Positions 16,158-23,494 of a stretch of 37,104 nucleotides of DNA are shown in pieces (within the stretch, counting starts at the first letter, position 1; the number at the start of each line of letters is the position of its first letter). Below the pieces are notes generated by a model that saw only the letters and a list, made by a program, of their open reading frames with translations, did not search any database and had not been told where the DNA came from. The position numbers and the translations under genes were made by a program. This DNA comes from Mycolicibacterium agri (GTDB lineage Bacteria > Actinomycetota > Actinomycetes > Mycobacteriales > Mycobacteriaceae): contig NZ_PDCP01000057.1 in assembly GCF_002553505.1 (NCBI RefSeq), positions 1 through 37,104 of the forward strand, given 5' to 3'.

Positions 16158-17359
16158 ATGATGCCTTCCGTTCGCAGCCTTTCCAACTCGGCGTCGGTCT
16201 TGCCGAGCAGCCCCCGGTAGACCTCGTCGTTGTGCTGGCCGGGTCGCGCAGGCCCGGCGTTGCGGATGGTGCCCGGTGTGTCCGAAAGCACCGGAACCAC
16301 ACCCGGTCCCTTGACGTTGCGCTCGACGCGTTCGTCCCAGTGGTCGGCGATCATCCCGCGGGCCCGCAGCTGCGGATCCTCGACGACCTCGGCCACTGTG
16401 TTGATCGGGCCACTGATCACGCCGGCCTCCGACAGCGTCGAGATGATTTCGTCGGGGCTGCGTTCGGCCGCCCAGTCGCCGATGATCTTGTCCAGCTCGT
16501 CTTGATTGCGGCCGCGGGCATTGTGATTGGCGAACCTGTCGTCGGTGGCGAGCTCGGGTTTGCCCATTGCCGCGCACAGCCGCCGGAACACGGTGTCCTG
16601 ATTCGCGGCGATGACGACCCAGCTGCCATCGGCGCTGCGGTAGATGTTCGACGGCGCGATGCCTTCCAGCCGGGTGCCGGACGGGCCCCGCACCACTCCG
16701 CCGACGTCGGAGTCGGGGATCGTCGATTCCTGCACGGCCAGACAGGATTCCGTCAACGCGGCGTCGACGATCTGGCCCTCACCGGTGATGGTGCGTCGAT
16801 ACAGCGCCGCCATCGCGCCTTGTGCGGCGAACATGCCCGCCAGGCTGTCACCGAGCGACAGCGCGAGCCGTGGCGGCGGCCCGCCGGGAAAGCCGTTCAT
16901 GTGCCGCAGGCCGCTGACGGCCTCGGCGACCGACGCGTAGCCGGCTTTGTGCGCGTCCGGCCCGGTCTGGCCGTAGCCGGAGACCCGCACCAGGATGATG
17001 CCCTTGTTGCGGCCCTTGAGCGTGTTGTAGTCAAGGCCCCACTTCTCGAGCGTGCCGGGCCGGAAGTTCTCGACGATGATGTCGGAGCGTTCGACGAGGT
17101 CGAGGAACAGGTCGCGGCCCGCGGTCTCGCGCAGGTTCAGCGTGACGGCCTTCTTGTTGCGGGCGTGCACGGTCCAGAAGAAGTGGTGGCCGTCGAGTTC
17201 GGCTTGTCCCCAGGTGCGCAGCGGGTCGGGCGCCCCGGGCGGCTCGATCTTGATGACCTCGGCGCCCATGTCGCCCAGCAGCCGACCCGCAAAGGGGCCG
17301 GAGATGAGCGTGCCGACCTCGATGACGCGGATGCCGTCGAGCGGACCTGTGCTCGTCAT
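16154..17359 (-). CDS. Family III CoA-transferase (CaiB/BaiF)
   Basis: 401-residue CoA-transferase of the formyl-CoA transferase/CaiB family. It shows LDGIRVIEVGTLISGPFAGRLL at the N-terminus, the acceptor region EVIKIEPPGAPDPLR, VENFRPG, and the catalytic Asp D171 in LSLGDSLAGM, which forms the aspartyl-CoA anhydride. It moves CoA from a donor thioester to a carboxylic acid, here probably the substrate of the downstream lyase. The ATG at 17359 overlaps the hydrolase stop as ATGA. The upstream in-frame start would add 12 residues inside the hydrolase gene. Confidence 0.9.
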   Translation of the reverse strand: MTSTGPLDGIRVIEVGTLISGPFAGRLLGDMGAEVIKIEPPGAPDPLRTWGQAELDGHHFFWTVHARNKKAVTLNLRETAGRDLFLDLVERSDIIVENFRPGTLEKWGLDYNTLKGRNKGIILVRVSGYGQTGPDAHKAGYASVAEAVSGLRHMNGFPGGPPPRLALSLGDSLAGMFAAQGAMAALYRRTITGEGQIVDAALTESCLAVQESTIPDSDVGGVVRGPSGTRLEGIAPSNIYRSADGSWVVIAANQDTVFRRLCAAMGKPELATDDRFANHNARGRNQDELDKIIGDWAAERSPDEIISTLSEAGVISGPINTVAEVVEDPQLRARGMIADHWDERVERNVKGPGVVPVLSDTPGTIRNAGPARPGQHNDEVYRGLLGKTDAELERLRTEGII

Positions 17360-18543
17360 AGCGAAAACCCGTGTCGATGCAGCCAGTCGGTGCACAGCCC
17401 GACGGCCTGGCGCAGCGTTCCGCGCTGTTCGGGTCCGGAGTAGTAATGGTTGGCGCCGGGGATCTCGTACATCTCCTTATCAGGATGCCCGATCGCCTCG
17501 AACAGTCGGCGGGTATGGCTGGGTGTGCATGCGTCGTCGGCCAGATTGCCGATCACGAGCGTCGGCACCGCGATGTCGGGTCCGCACTTGACGGCGTCGC
17601 CGTTGGCGTCGTCGTAGCTCCACTGCGACAGCCAGCTGCGCAGCGTGCAGAACCGAGCGAGCCCGACGGGACTGTTGTTCACGACCTGAGGGTCGCCCAG
17701 GTAGCACGTCCCCGGCTTGCGTTCATTCGGATCGACGGCGGGGTCGAGCCAGCGGGGGTCGGCCATGGTGCCGTGCACGACGAAGCCGAATTCGTCATCG
17801 GGCCGCCCGGCCGCCTTGAGCTCTGCGAGTTTGTCCTTGACCCACTTGGTGATTCGCCGATTGCGGGCGATCTGCGCGGCGCGGTAGCGAGCCAGAAACT
17901 CCTCGGTGTAGGGCGGTTGGTTGGGATTGTCCGGGTTGTAGAGGTCCAACTCGGGATCGCGTTTCGACGGATCGGACTCGTCGAGGATCGACGCATCCAG
18001 CCATTCGGTCAAGGTGCCGTGCCTGCTCACATGCGCGGCCAGCAGCATCAGGCCGTCGGCGGGAATGAGGCCCAGCTTGGTCAGATCGGGGCCGTCGCCC
18101 GACGGGCTGGCGGTGATCGTCGGATGCTGCGCCTGCTGCTGGTAGAACACCGACAGTGAACCACCGCCGCTCCAACCCGCCAGCACCACCTTCGAATAAC
18201 CCAACCGGTTCTTCGCGTCCTTGACGGCCTCGCCGAGGTCTTCGACCACCTTCTCCATCAGCAGCGCGGAGTCGGTACCGCGGAAACGGCTGTTGCAGTA
18301 GATGACATGGTGGCCTGCGCGGGCCAGCGCGTTGATCATCGGCAGGTAGGCGCCGCCACCGATCGGATGCATGAACACCAGAACGGTGTCGGACGGCTTC
18401 GTTTTCGGCCGCAGCAGATAGCTTTCCAGCACGACCAGTTCGGCAACCCCGCCATAGACGTCGCGCACAGTCGAGTTGTTCTGGTAGGCAACGAGATACG
18501 GGAGGCGGTCGTATTCGTATCTCACCGGCGCTTCGACGGTCAT
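17356..18543 (-). CDS. Alpha/beta-fold hydrolase
   Basis: 395-residue serine hydrolase. The oxyanion region is FMHPIGGG near residue 58. The nucleophile elbow GWSGGG places the serine at 125. A late GANHYYSG supplies the probable catalytic His, and LVIGNLADDACTP lies in the usual region of the acid. It is longer than a minimal hydrolase because of an inserted cap segment around residues 150-290. No signal peptide, so probably cytoplasmic. It may open an ester, lactone or ring-fission product made by the dioxygenase-like neighbour. Its ATG shares one base with that gene's stop. Confidence 0.85.
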   Translation of the reverse strand: MTVEAPVRYEYDRLPYLVAYQNNSTVRDVYGGVAELVVLESYLLRPKTKPSDTVLVFMHPIGGGAYLPMINALARAGHHVIYCNSRFRGTDSALLMEKVVEDLGEAVKDAKNRLGYSKVVLAGWSGGGSLSVFYQQQAQHPTITASPSGDGPDLTKLGLIPADGLMLLAAHVSRHGTLTEWLDASILDESDPSKRDPELDLYNPDNPNQPPYTEEFLARYRAAQIARNRRITKWVKDKLAELKAAGRPDDEFGFVVHGTMADPRWLDPAVDPNERKPGTCYLGDPQVVNNSPVGLARFCTLRSWLSQWSYDDANGDAVKCGPDIAVPTLVIGNLADDACTPSHTRRLFEAIGHPDKEMYEIPGANHYYSGPEQRGTLRQAVGLCTDWLHRHGFSL

Positions 18544-19667
18544 CAGTGTTGCCCCAGGTCGTTGGCCAAAACGTCCGCCGACGGTACCAGTCGTCGACGG
18601 GTGTCGACGGCGATAACCGTCCAGTCGACACGGTCGTATTCGTCGAACTTACGCCGGGCGCGTTCGCGAGCCTTCTCGGGCGCGCCGTGGTGAACCCCTT
18701 GCGGCGCATGGGAAATCAGGCCGGGTGGCATCGGGATGCCGTAGAGCGATCCGCCGTGGAAGAACGCGATCTCGTCGTAGTCGACGTTGCGGTGATACCA
18801 CGGTGTGCGTTCGGTGCCGGGAACGCTTTCAGCGGGCTTGGGCAGGAAGTTCATCACGTAGACGCCGGTCGCCTGCATGAACAGGTGCACGGTCGGTGGC
18901 AGGTGCACGCTGTCGGAGGTCACCACGTTGTAGTCGGCGATGTTGAACGTGAACGCGAAGTTGTCGCCGCGCCACCCCTCCACGTCGAGCGGATGATGCT
19001 CGTAGAACAGCGAAGTCGTCGCCACGCCGTCGACGGGGGAGTGGATCAGCCGCACCTCGTAGGTGTCGCCGCCGGACGGCGGCGGCGCGTCCATCGGCTC
19101 GGGATCGGGGATGACGGCCTGCGACGGGTCGAACGGGAAGTGCCTGCCGAGGGTGCCCGGCGGAGGGACCCGCAACTCGTCGGTGGTCTGGATCAAAAGC
19201 AGCGTGGACGCGCCCTCGTCGCCGCTGTCGGGCACCTGGCGGAACGTGCACGCCTTGGGCAGGTAGATCCAGTCGCCTTCGCGGTAGCGCAGCGGGCCGA
19301 ACTCGGTCTCGAACAACCCCGCGCCCTTGTGCACGAAGCACAGCAGATCCCCGTCGATGTAGCGCGCGAAGAACGGCATCGGCTCGGCGCGCCGCGACAG
19401 CAGGATCTGGCAGTCGGCGTTGTGGAACAGCAGCATCGGAGCGCCTGCGGCGTCGGTCGCGTCACCGGGTTTGAGCTCACCGGCGAGCACGTCGACGGGG
19501 CGCAGCGGACCGGAGCTACGGAAGGCGGTCGGGTCGTTGCGGCGATACATGTTGGCCGTCCGGCCGGTGAACCCGCCGCGGCCCAGCTCGTCGTCCTTGA
19601 GCCCATTCAGGTCGGCGTGCAGCCGCTTCGGGGTGGCGCCTTTGCGCAGGTGAACAAACGATTCCAT
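18543..19667 (-). CDS. Homogentisate 1,2-dioxygenase-like cupin
   Basis: 374-residue bicupin related to homogentisate dioxygenase, an Fe(II) ring-cleaving enzyme. Candidate iron ligands are H292 and E299 in YHRNVDYDE and a His of ISHAPQGVHHG (H320 or nearby). The first cupin half ends around FRQVPDSGDEG. No maleylacetoacetate isomerase or fumarylacetoacetase gene is in this operon, so a different substrate is possible. I chose the ATG at 19667; a TTG four codons upstream is an alternative. First gene of the nine-gene operon, downstream of a likely TetR operator. Confidence 0.8.
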   Translation of the reverse strand: MESFVHLRKGATPKRLHADLNGLKDDELGRGGFTGRTANMYRRNDPTAFRSSGPLRPVDVLAGELKPGDATDAAGAPMLLFHNADCQILLSRRAEPMPFFARYIDGDLLCFVHKGAGLFETEFGPLRYREGDWIYLPKACTFRQVPDSGDEGASTLLLIQTTDELRVPPPGTLGRHFPFDPSQAVIPDPEPMDAPPPSGGDTYEVRLIHSPVDGVATTSLFYEHHPLDVEGWRGDNFAFTFNIADYNVVTSDSVHLPPTVHLFMQATGVYVMNFLPKPAESVPGTERTPWYHRNVDYDEIAFFHGGSLYGIPMPPGLISHAPQGVHHGAPEKARERARRKFDEYDRVDWTVIAVDTRRRLVPSADVLANDLGQH

Positions 19668-19705
19668 GGTCCAATCCAATGACGTCGACGGCAGGGCGCG
19701 GCTAG

Positions 19706-19729
19706 AAAAGTAAATCCGACTTTACTTTT
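19706..19729. promoter_or_regulatory. TetR-type operator at the head of the nine-gene operon
   Basis: Perfect 9-base inverted repeat AAAAGTAAA ... TTTACTTTT around the 6-base centre TCCGAC. It is A/T-rich in a G/C-rich region and overlaps the predicted -10. Most likely bound by the TetR regulator encoded at 14634-15245. Confidence 0.65.
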
Positions 19730-19748
19730 TGCTCCGGCGCAGCGTCAA
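19719..19748 (-). promoter_or_regulatory. Candidate promoter of the dioxygenase-like operon
   Basis: Minus-strand TTGACG (19743-19748) and TAAAGT (19719-19724) are separated by 18 bases. The -10 lies inside the palindrome, so a bound repressor would block it. Transcription would begin about 45 bases upstream of the ATG at 19667. Confidence 0.5.
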
Positions 19749-19753
19749 CGCCC

Positions 19754-20143
19754 TCAGTCGGTCAGGTCGACGCGGATCGTGAGCAGCTTGGTGCCGAACG
19801 TGCGCACCCCGAAGCTGTTGAACTGCGGCAGCGAGCGCAGCCGTTCGTGCGGGTCGTCGTCGGGCAGCAGATGGGCGACGCCCTTGTGCCAGCGCCCGTT
19901 CAACCGGACCCGGACGTTCGGGTCGGCCTCGATGTTCTTCACGTACTGCGAGTTCTCGCCGAACTCCGAGACGAACCAGAATTCGTTGCCGATCTTGCGG
20001 CCGCCGATCGGCGTACGGCGCGGCTGACCCGACTTGCGTCCGGTCGTCTCCAGCAGGGTTTGGAAGGGCAGCGCCCGCGTCAACCGATTCGCGACGTTCT
20101 TCTGGAACAGCTTCGTCACCCGGTCCCGAAGGTCCCCAGCCAT
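19754..20143 (-). CDS. F420-type (Ddn-like) nitroreductase family protein
   Basis: 129-residue split-barrel protein of the deazaflavin-dependent nitroreductase family. Family signatures are LLETTGRKSGQPRRTPIGG, FWFVSEFGENSQYVKNIEADPNVRV and the GRWHKGVAHLLPDDD segment. Such proteins use reduced F420 to reduce quinones or nitro compounds in mycobacteria. I chose the ATG at 20143, which has GGGG five bases upstream; an in-frame GTG two codons earlier is possible. It lies 12 bases after the monooxygenase gene, suggesting that the pair acts on one substrate or its quinone product. Confidence 0.85.
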   Translation of the reverse strand: MAGDLRDRVTKLFQKNVANRLTRALPFQTLLETTGRKSGQPRRTPIGGRKIGNEFWFVSEFGENSQYVKNIEADPNVRVRLNGRWHKGVAHLLPDDDPHERLRSLPQFNSFGVRTFGTKLLTIRVDLTD

Positions 20144-20155
20144 GCTCACCCCATT

Positions 20156-21331
20156 TCAGATCATTGCGGTGCGTGGAATGTCCATTCCCAGTGTGAGCGC
20201 GCCGGCGAGTTCCCGGCTGGTGTCGTAGTCGAACACCACATGGCCTGCCAGCACGTCGACGTCGCGCTTCATCCGCTGCAGCGGGTTGTCGAGGAAGTGG
20301 GCGCTGGCGCCGGAGGCCGCCAGCAGCAGACCGATGACCGCCCGCGACTCGCGGACAATGTGAGCGGCCGCAAGGCGTGCCTCGCCGCGCACGGGTCGGG
20401 GAACGGGATCTCCTGTGGCGACGAGGGTTTCGAGCTGACCGACGGTGTCGTCGAGAAGTCCGCGCAACGCCCGCAGCCGCACCCGCGCCTCACTGAGGTG
20501 GGCCTGCGCGATGGGCTTGTCCTTCTGCGCGACGCCTTCGTAGGCCAGCACGCGTTGCGACAGCCGCTCGGCGTAGACCTCGGCGACGCGTTCGGCGCTG
20601 CCGAGCGCAGGCATCGCGGCCAACAGCGCCAGGGCGGGCACCATCGGCCAGCGGTAGGTGTCGGCGTCGTGCAGCGCGGCGCCGGGAGCGGTGCCCTTGT
20701 AGATGTCGGTGACCCTGACGAGTCGGTGGGCGGGCACGAAGGCGTCGGTGATGACGACGTCGTTGGATCCGGTGGCACACATGCCGTCGGTGTGCCACAC
20801 GTCCTCGATGTGCACCTCGCTGATCGGCAGCAGCGCCAACGCGGGATAGATGCCGCCCGGATCCTCTGCGGAGTCGCACAATGCGCCGACGATGATCCAG
20901 TTGCCGTGCATGACGCCGGTGGCCCACGACCATCGCCCCGACAACCGGATGCCGCCGTCGACGGCGACCCCGTGGCCGGTCGGGGCGAGGGGTGCGGGCG
21001 CCAGGAACGGTCGACTGGCGAAGGCCTCCTCCTGTGCTTCGGCGCTGAACAGCGCCATCATCCAGTTGTGCAGGGTGTAAAAGCCCAGCGTCCATGCGCT
21101 CGACGGGCAGCCGTGCGCCATCCGGCGGACCGGGTCGAGGATGGCCGGCCACGGCGCCTGCAGGCCGCCGTAACGGGCGGGAACCAACAGTTCGGGAAGG
21201 CCGGACGCGACGTAGTCGTCGAGGGTGGCATCGGGCAGCCTGCGCAGTTCCTCGGCTTCCTGCGCGCGCTCGGCGAGGTTGGCGACGAACTCGGGGCTGA
21301 CGCTCGGCGTGGTGGCCGAAGCAGCGGTCAT
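20156..21331 (-). CDS. HsaA-like flavin-dependent monooxygenase (acyl-CoA dehydrogenase fold)
   Basis: 391-residue class D flavin monooxygenase of the HsaA / p-hydroxyphenylacetate hydroxylase type, which hydroxylates phenols with reduced flavin from a separate reductase. Features include the RRLPDATLDDYVASGL N-terminal region, PARYGGLQAPW, SGRWSWATGVMH, the linker VWHTDGMCATGSNDVVITDAFVPAHR, and a C-terminal helical bundle with FLDNPLQRMKRDVDVLAGHV. It lacks the acyl-CoA dehydrogenase EGT motif. I chose the ATG at 21331, just after a TetR-type palindrome; upstream starts run into the TetR gene. No HsaB-type reductase is nearby. Confidence 0.82.
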   Translation of the reverse strand: MTAASATTPSVSPEFVANLAERAQEAEELRRLPDATLDDYVASGLPELLVPARYGGLQAPWPAILDPVRRMAHGCPSSAWTLGFYTLHNWMMALFSAEAQEEAFASRPFLAPAPLAPTGHGVAVDGGIRLSGRWSWATGVMHGNWIIVGALCDSAEDPGGIYPALALLPISEVHIEDVWHTDGMCATGSNDVVITDAFVPAHRLVRVTDIYKGTAPGAALHDADTYRWPMVPALALLAAMPALGSAERVAEVYAERLSQRVLAYEGVAQKDKPIAQAHLSEARVRLRALRGLLDDTVGQLETLVATGDPVPRPVRGEARLAAAHIVRESRAVIGLLLAASGASAHFLDNPLQRMKRDVDVLAGHVVFDYDTSRELAGALTLGMDIPRTAMI

Positions 21332-21344
21332 GCTCGGGAACGTA

Positions 21345-21362
21345 CCATACTTTTTAGTATGG
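21345..21362. promoter_or_regulatory. TetR-type palindrome at the monooxygenase start
   Basis: CCATACT and AGTATGG are perfect 7-base arms around TTTT. The minus-strand -10 candidate TATGGT (21344-21349) lies within it, placing transcription start only a few bases upstream of the monooxygenase ATG at 21331. The site sits between the TetR stop and the monooxygenase, the expected place for a repressor site. Confidence 0.65.
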
Positions 21363-21372
21363 AAATCCGATC

Positions 21373-21942
21373 TCAGCGGGTCAGCATCAGGTCCAGGAAG
21401 CGCTCGCCATGGGCTACCCCGCGGGCGTTCGGCATCTTGCCGGACAGATGAAGGAAGCCGATGCCGGCGGCGAATGTCGCATTGGCCCGCAGATCGGCGT
21501 CGGCGGGGTCCAGGCCGTGATCGAGAAACGCCTGCAGGACCGCGTCCAGCACGCGTTGGTCGGCGGCACGGACGCTCGCGGCGACGGCCTCGTCGCTGCG
21601 AGCCCATTCGCGCATGGCCCGCTCCAGCGTCCAATGCCGGGTGCTCAACAATGACGACATCATTTGCGAGAGCCGCTCTCTGGGTGGCAATGCCGCGAGC
21701 TCGGCGAAATGGCTGCGGTCGTCGTCGCGCAATTCACTCCAGGCTTGGATCAGCGTCGTGCGATATCGGGCAATATCGGCGAAATGCCAGTAGAAACTGC
21801 CCTTTGTGACGTCGAGGCGGTTGCAGAGCCGGTCGACCTTCAGCGCTGTGAGGCCCTCTTCAGCCAGGAGCGCGAAACCCGCCTGGACCCAATCGTCGAC
21901 AGTTAACCGGCTGGTTGTAGCAGCCCCACGAGCACTGGCCAT
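21373..21942 (-). CDS. TetR-family transcriptional regulator
   Basis: 189 residues. The N-terminal DNA-binding region is WVQAGFALLAEEGLTALKVDRLCNRLDVTKGSFYWHFADIARYRTTLI, with the characteristic KGSFYWHF recognition helix. The C-terminal helical domain, with conserved RAMREWARSDEAV, resembles TetR_C regulators of aromatic or fatty-acid catabolism. The ATG at 21942 is chosen; a GTG one codon upstream is possible. It is co-directional with the monooxygenase and nitroreductase and probably represses them through the palindrome at 21345-21362. Confidence 0.9.
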   Translation of the reverse strand: MASARGAATTSRLTVDDWVQAGFALLAEEGLTALKVDRLCNRLDVTKGSFYWHFADIARYRTTLIQAWSELRDDDRSHFAELAALPPRERLSQMMSSLLSTRHWTLERAMREWARSDEAVAASVRAADQRVLDAVLQAFLDHGLDPADADLRANATFAAGIGFLHLSGKMPNARGVAHGERFLDLMLTR

Positions 21943-22246
21943 CACGGCTTACCCTACGGTGGTTCGGTCGGTCCAGCGAGGCGGCGAACACCGCAAGATT
22001 TTACGGCGCCGTCACCAGGAATTTCGCTTACGAAATTGGAACATGGTGGCGGCCCGGCTTTGTCCTGCCCTGGCCACATGTTTTACTCAACAACGCACAA
22101 CTGAAATCACTCGGTCCGCTCTACGCCGACCAGACTCGTTAGAGCGGGCGCGGTAGCGCAGTGAATTACCCAGCTGCGGTGCCGGAGCGGTATTCGCTCG
22201 CGTGGTGTAGGCGTTTCGCGATCCGAAGGATGGATGGACTGCAGTT
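21943..22246. other. 304-bp intergenic region upstream of the antigen 85 gene
   Basis: Lies between the divergent TetR gene and the antigen 85 gene and should hold both promoters. The clearest structure is a perfect palindrome at 22020-22037. The region is visibly richer in A/T around 22000-22040 than the flanking genes. No convincing -35/-10 pair or small gene was found. Confidence 0.5.
22020..22037. promoter_or_regulatory. 18-bp palindrome in the TetR-antigen 85 intergenic region
   Basis: AATTTCG and CGAAATT are perfect 7-base arms around CTTA. It is about 78 bases upstream of the TetR start and 210 bases upstream of the antigen 85 start, so it could be an operator for either. It differs from the palindrome at 21345-21362. 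Confidence 0.45.
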
Positions 22247-23218
22247 ATGACGTTCGTTGACAAGATCCGGGGCCGGTGGGCCCGCAGACTGACCGTCGCC
22301 GCATTGGCGGCGCTCCTGCTGCCGGGAATCATTGGTTTCGCGGGAGGATCGGCGACCGCGGGTGCGTTTTCCCGTCCTGGGTTGCCCGTTGAGTATCTGA
22401 TGGTCCCGTCCCCGTCGATGGGCCGCGACATCAAGGTCCAGTTCCAGAAGGGGACCGGGTCGCATGCGGTGTACCTGCTTGACGGTCTGCGCGCACGCGA
22501 CGACTACAACGGCTGGGACATGGAGACCCAGGCGTTCGAGTGGTACTACCAGAGCCCGCTTTCGATCGTGATGCCGGTGGGCGGCCAGTCGAGCTTCTAC
22601 ACCGACTGGTATCAGCCCGCGTGCGGCAAGAACGGCTGCCAGACCTACAAGTGGGAGACATTCCTGACCCAGGAACTGCCACAGTGGCTGGCCTCTGAGA
22701 AGGGCGTGTCGACGAATGGCAACGCCGCCGTCGGCCTGTCGATGTCGGGTAACTCCGCGATGATCCTGGCGGCTTACCACCCGCAGATGTACGTCTACGC
22801 CGGTTCGCTGTCGGCGTTCCTGAACCCCTCCGAGGGGCAGTGGCCGTTCCTGATCAACATGGCGATGGGCGACGCGGGCGGCTACTCGACCGGCCCGATG
22901 TGGGGCCCGGCGGAGACCGACCCGGCGTGGAAGCGCAACGACCCGATGGTCCAGATTCCGCGGTTGGTGGAGAACAACACGCGGCTGTGGGTCTACTGCG
23001 GCAACGGCACCCCGAACGAGCTGGGTGGCGCTGACCTGCCTGCGACCTTCCTCGAGGGGCTGACCATCCGCACCAACGAGACCTTCCGCGACAACTACAT
23101 CGCCGCGGGCGGCAAGAATGCGGTGTTCAACTTCCCGGCCTACGGCACGCACAGCTGGGGCTACTGGGGTCAGCAGCTGCAGCAGATGAAGCCCGATCTG
23201 GAGAAGTACCTCGGGTAG
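22247..23218 (+). CDS. fbp: Antigen 85 family mycolyltransferase
   Basis: 323-residue secreted mycolyltransferase that transfers mycolic acids between trehalose monomycolates and to arabinogalactan, building the outer membrane. A signal peptide (residues about 1-40, basic start with RR, then a hydrophobic core) ends ATAGA before FSRPGLPVEY, the conserved mature N-terminus. The catalytic triad is S165 in GLSMSG, E270 in FLEGL and H302 in GTHSWGYW. The surface disulfide CGKNGC is present. Sequence is closest in feel to FbpA/FbpB rather than FbpC, but a paralogue cannot be assigned. It is a single-gene unit ending in a hairpin. Confidence 0.95.
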   Translation: MTFVDKIRGRWARRLTVAALAALLLPGIIGFAGGSATAGAFSRPGLPVEYLMVPSPSMGRDIKVQFQKGTGSHAVYLLDGLRARDDYNGWDMETQAFEWYYQSPLSIVMPVGGQSSFYTDWYQPACGKNGCQTYKWETFLTQELPQWLASEKGVSTNGNAAVGLSMSGNSAMILAAYHPQMYVYAGSLSAFLNPSEGQWPFLINMAMGDAGGYSTGPMWGPAETDPAWKRNDPMVQIPRLVENNTRLWVYCGNGTPNELGGADLPATFLEGLTIRTNETFRDNYIAAGGKNAVFNFPAYGTHSWGYWGQQLQQMKPDLEKYLG

Positions 23219-23494
23219 TCATCGCCTGACAGTGGGACTGTGACCGATCCCCGTCGAGGGTTTCCTCGGCGGGGATTGGTTTTGCGCCATCGAAATGCAG
23301 GTGCCGAGATGGCCTGCGACACAGGGGATGCCGTTCATGGTCGGCGCCGGGCCGCCGGAGATGACGGTCGGCACCCCTTTGCCGTATGGCTCGTAACCGG
23401 TGTTGCCGCTGTCGGGGTCGGCCGCCGTCGTCGGCGCGGCGGCGATCGCGACGGCGCACATGCCACACACGCCGACGAGGACCGCGCGGCGCAT
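23219..23494 (-). CDS. Small secreted mycobacterial protein, function unknown
   Basis: 91 residues. Residues 1-25 form a signal peptide (MRR, hydrophobic core, then PTTAA). The mature part is short and rich in Gly, Pro and Ser, with KGVPTVISGGPAPTMNGIPCVAGHLGTCISMAQNQ. The two Cys of that motif could form one disulfide. I recognise the core as a conserved mycobacterial type but know no function. The ATG shares one base with the fadB4 stop, so it is the last gene of the fadE24 operon. Its final 20 or so codons lie across the antigen 85 terminator hairpin and may be poorly conserved. Confidence 0.65.
   Translation of the reverse strand: MRRAVLVGVCGMCAVAIAAAPTTAADPDSGNTGYEPYGKGVPTVISGGPAPTMNGIPCVAGHLGTCISMAQNQSPPRKPSTGIGHSPTVRR
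23247..23283 (+). terminator. Rho-independent-type terminator after the antigen 85 gene
   Basis: Stem ATCCCCG/CGGGGAT, then a T-G pair, then CGAGG/CCTCG, closing a GTTT loop: 13 pairs in all, followed by TGGTTTT. It is 28 bases after the antigen 85 stop. The same DNA encodes the tail of the convergent small secreted protein. Confidence 0.75.

Noticed and set aside
18546..19682. 378-residue plus-strand frame exactly opposite the dioxygenase-like gene
   Set aside because: Equal length to the real gene only because stops are rare in this frame; the minus-strand product has clear cupin motifs.
19847..21451. 534-residue plus-strand frame opposite the monooxygenase
   Set aside because: Runs through three real genes and two regulatory sites and is Arg/Gly-rich without motifs.
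22166..23152. 328-residue minus-strand frame opposite the antigen 85 gene
   Set aside because: The plus strand encodes a complete antigen 85 with catalytic triad; the antisense frame has no support.
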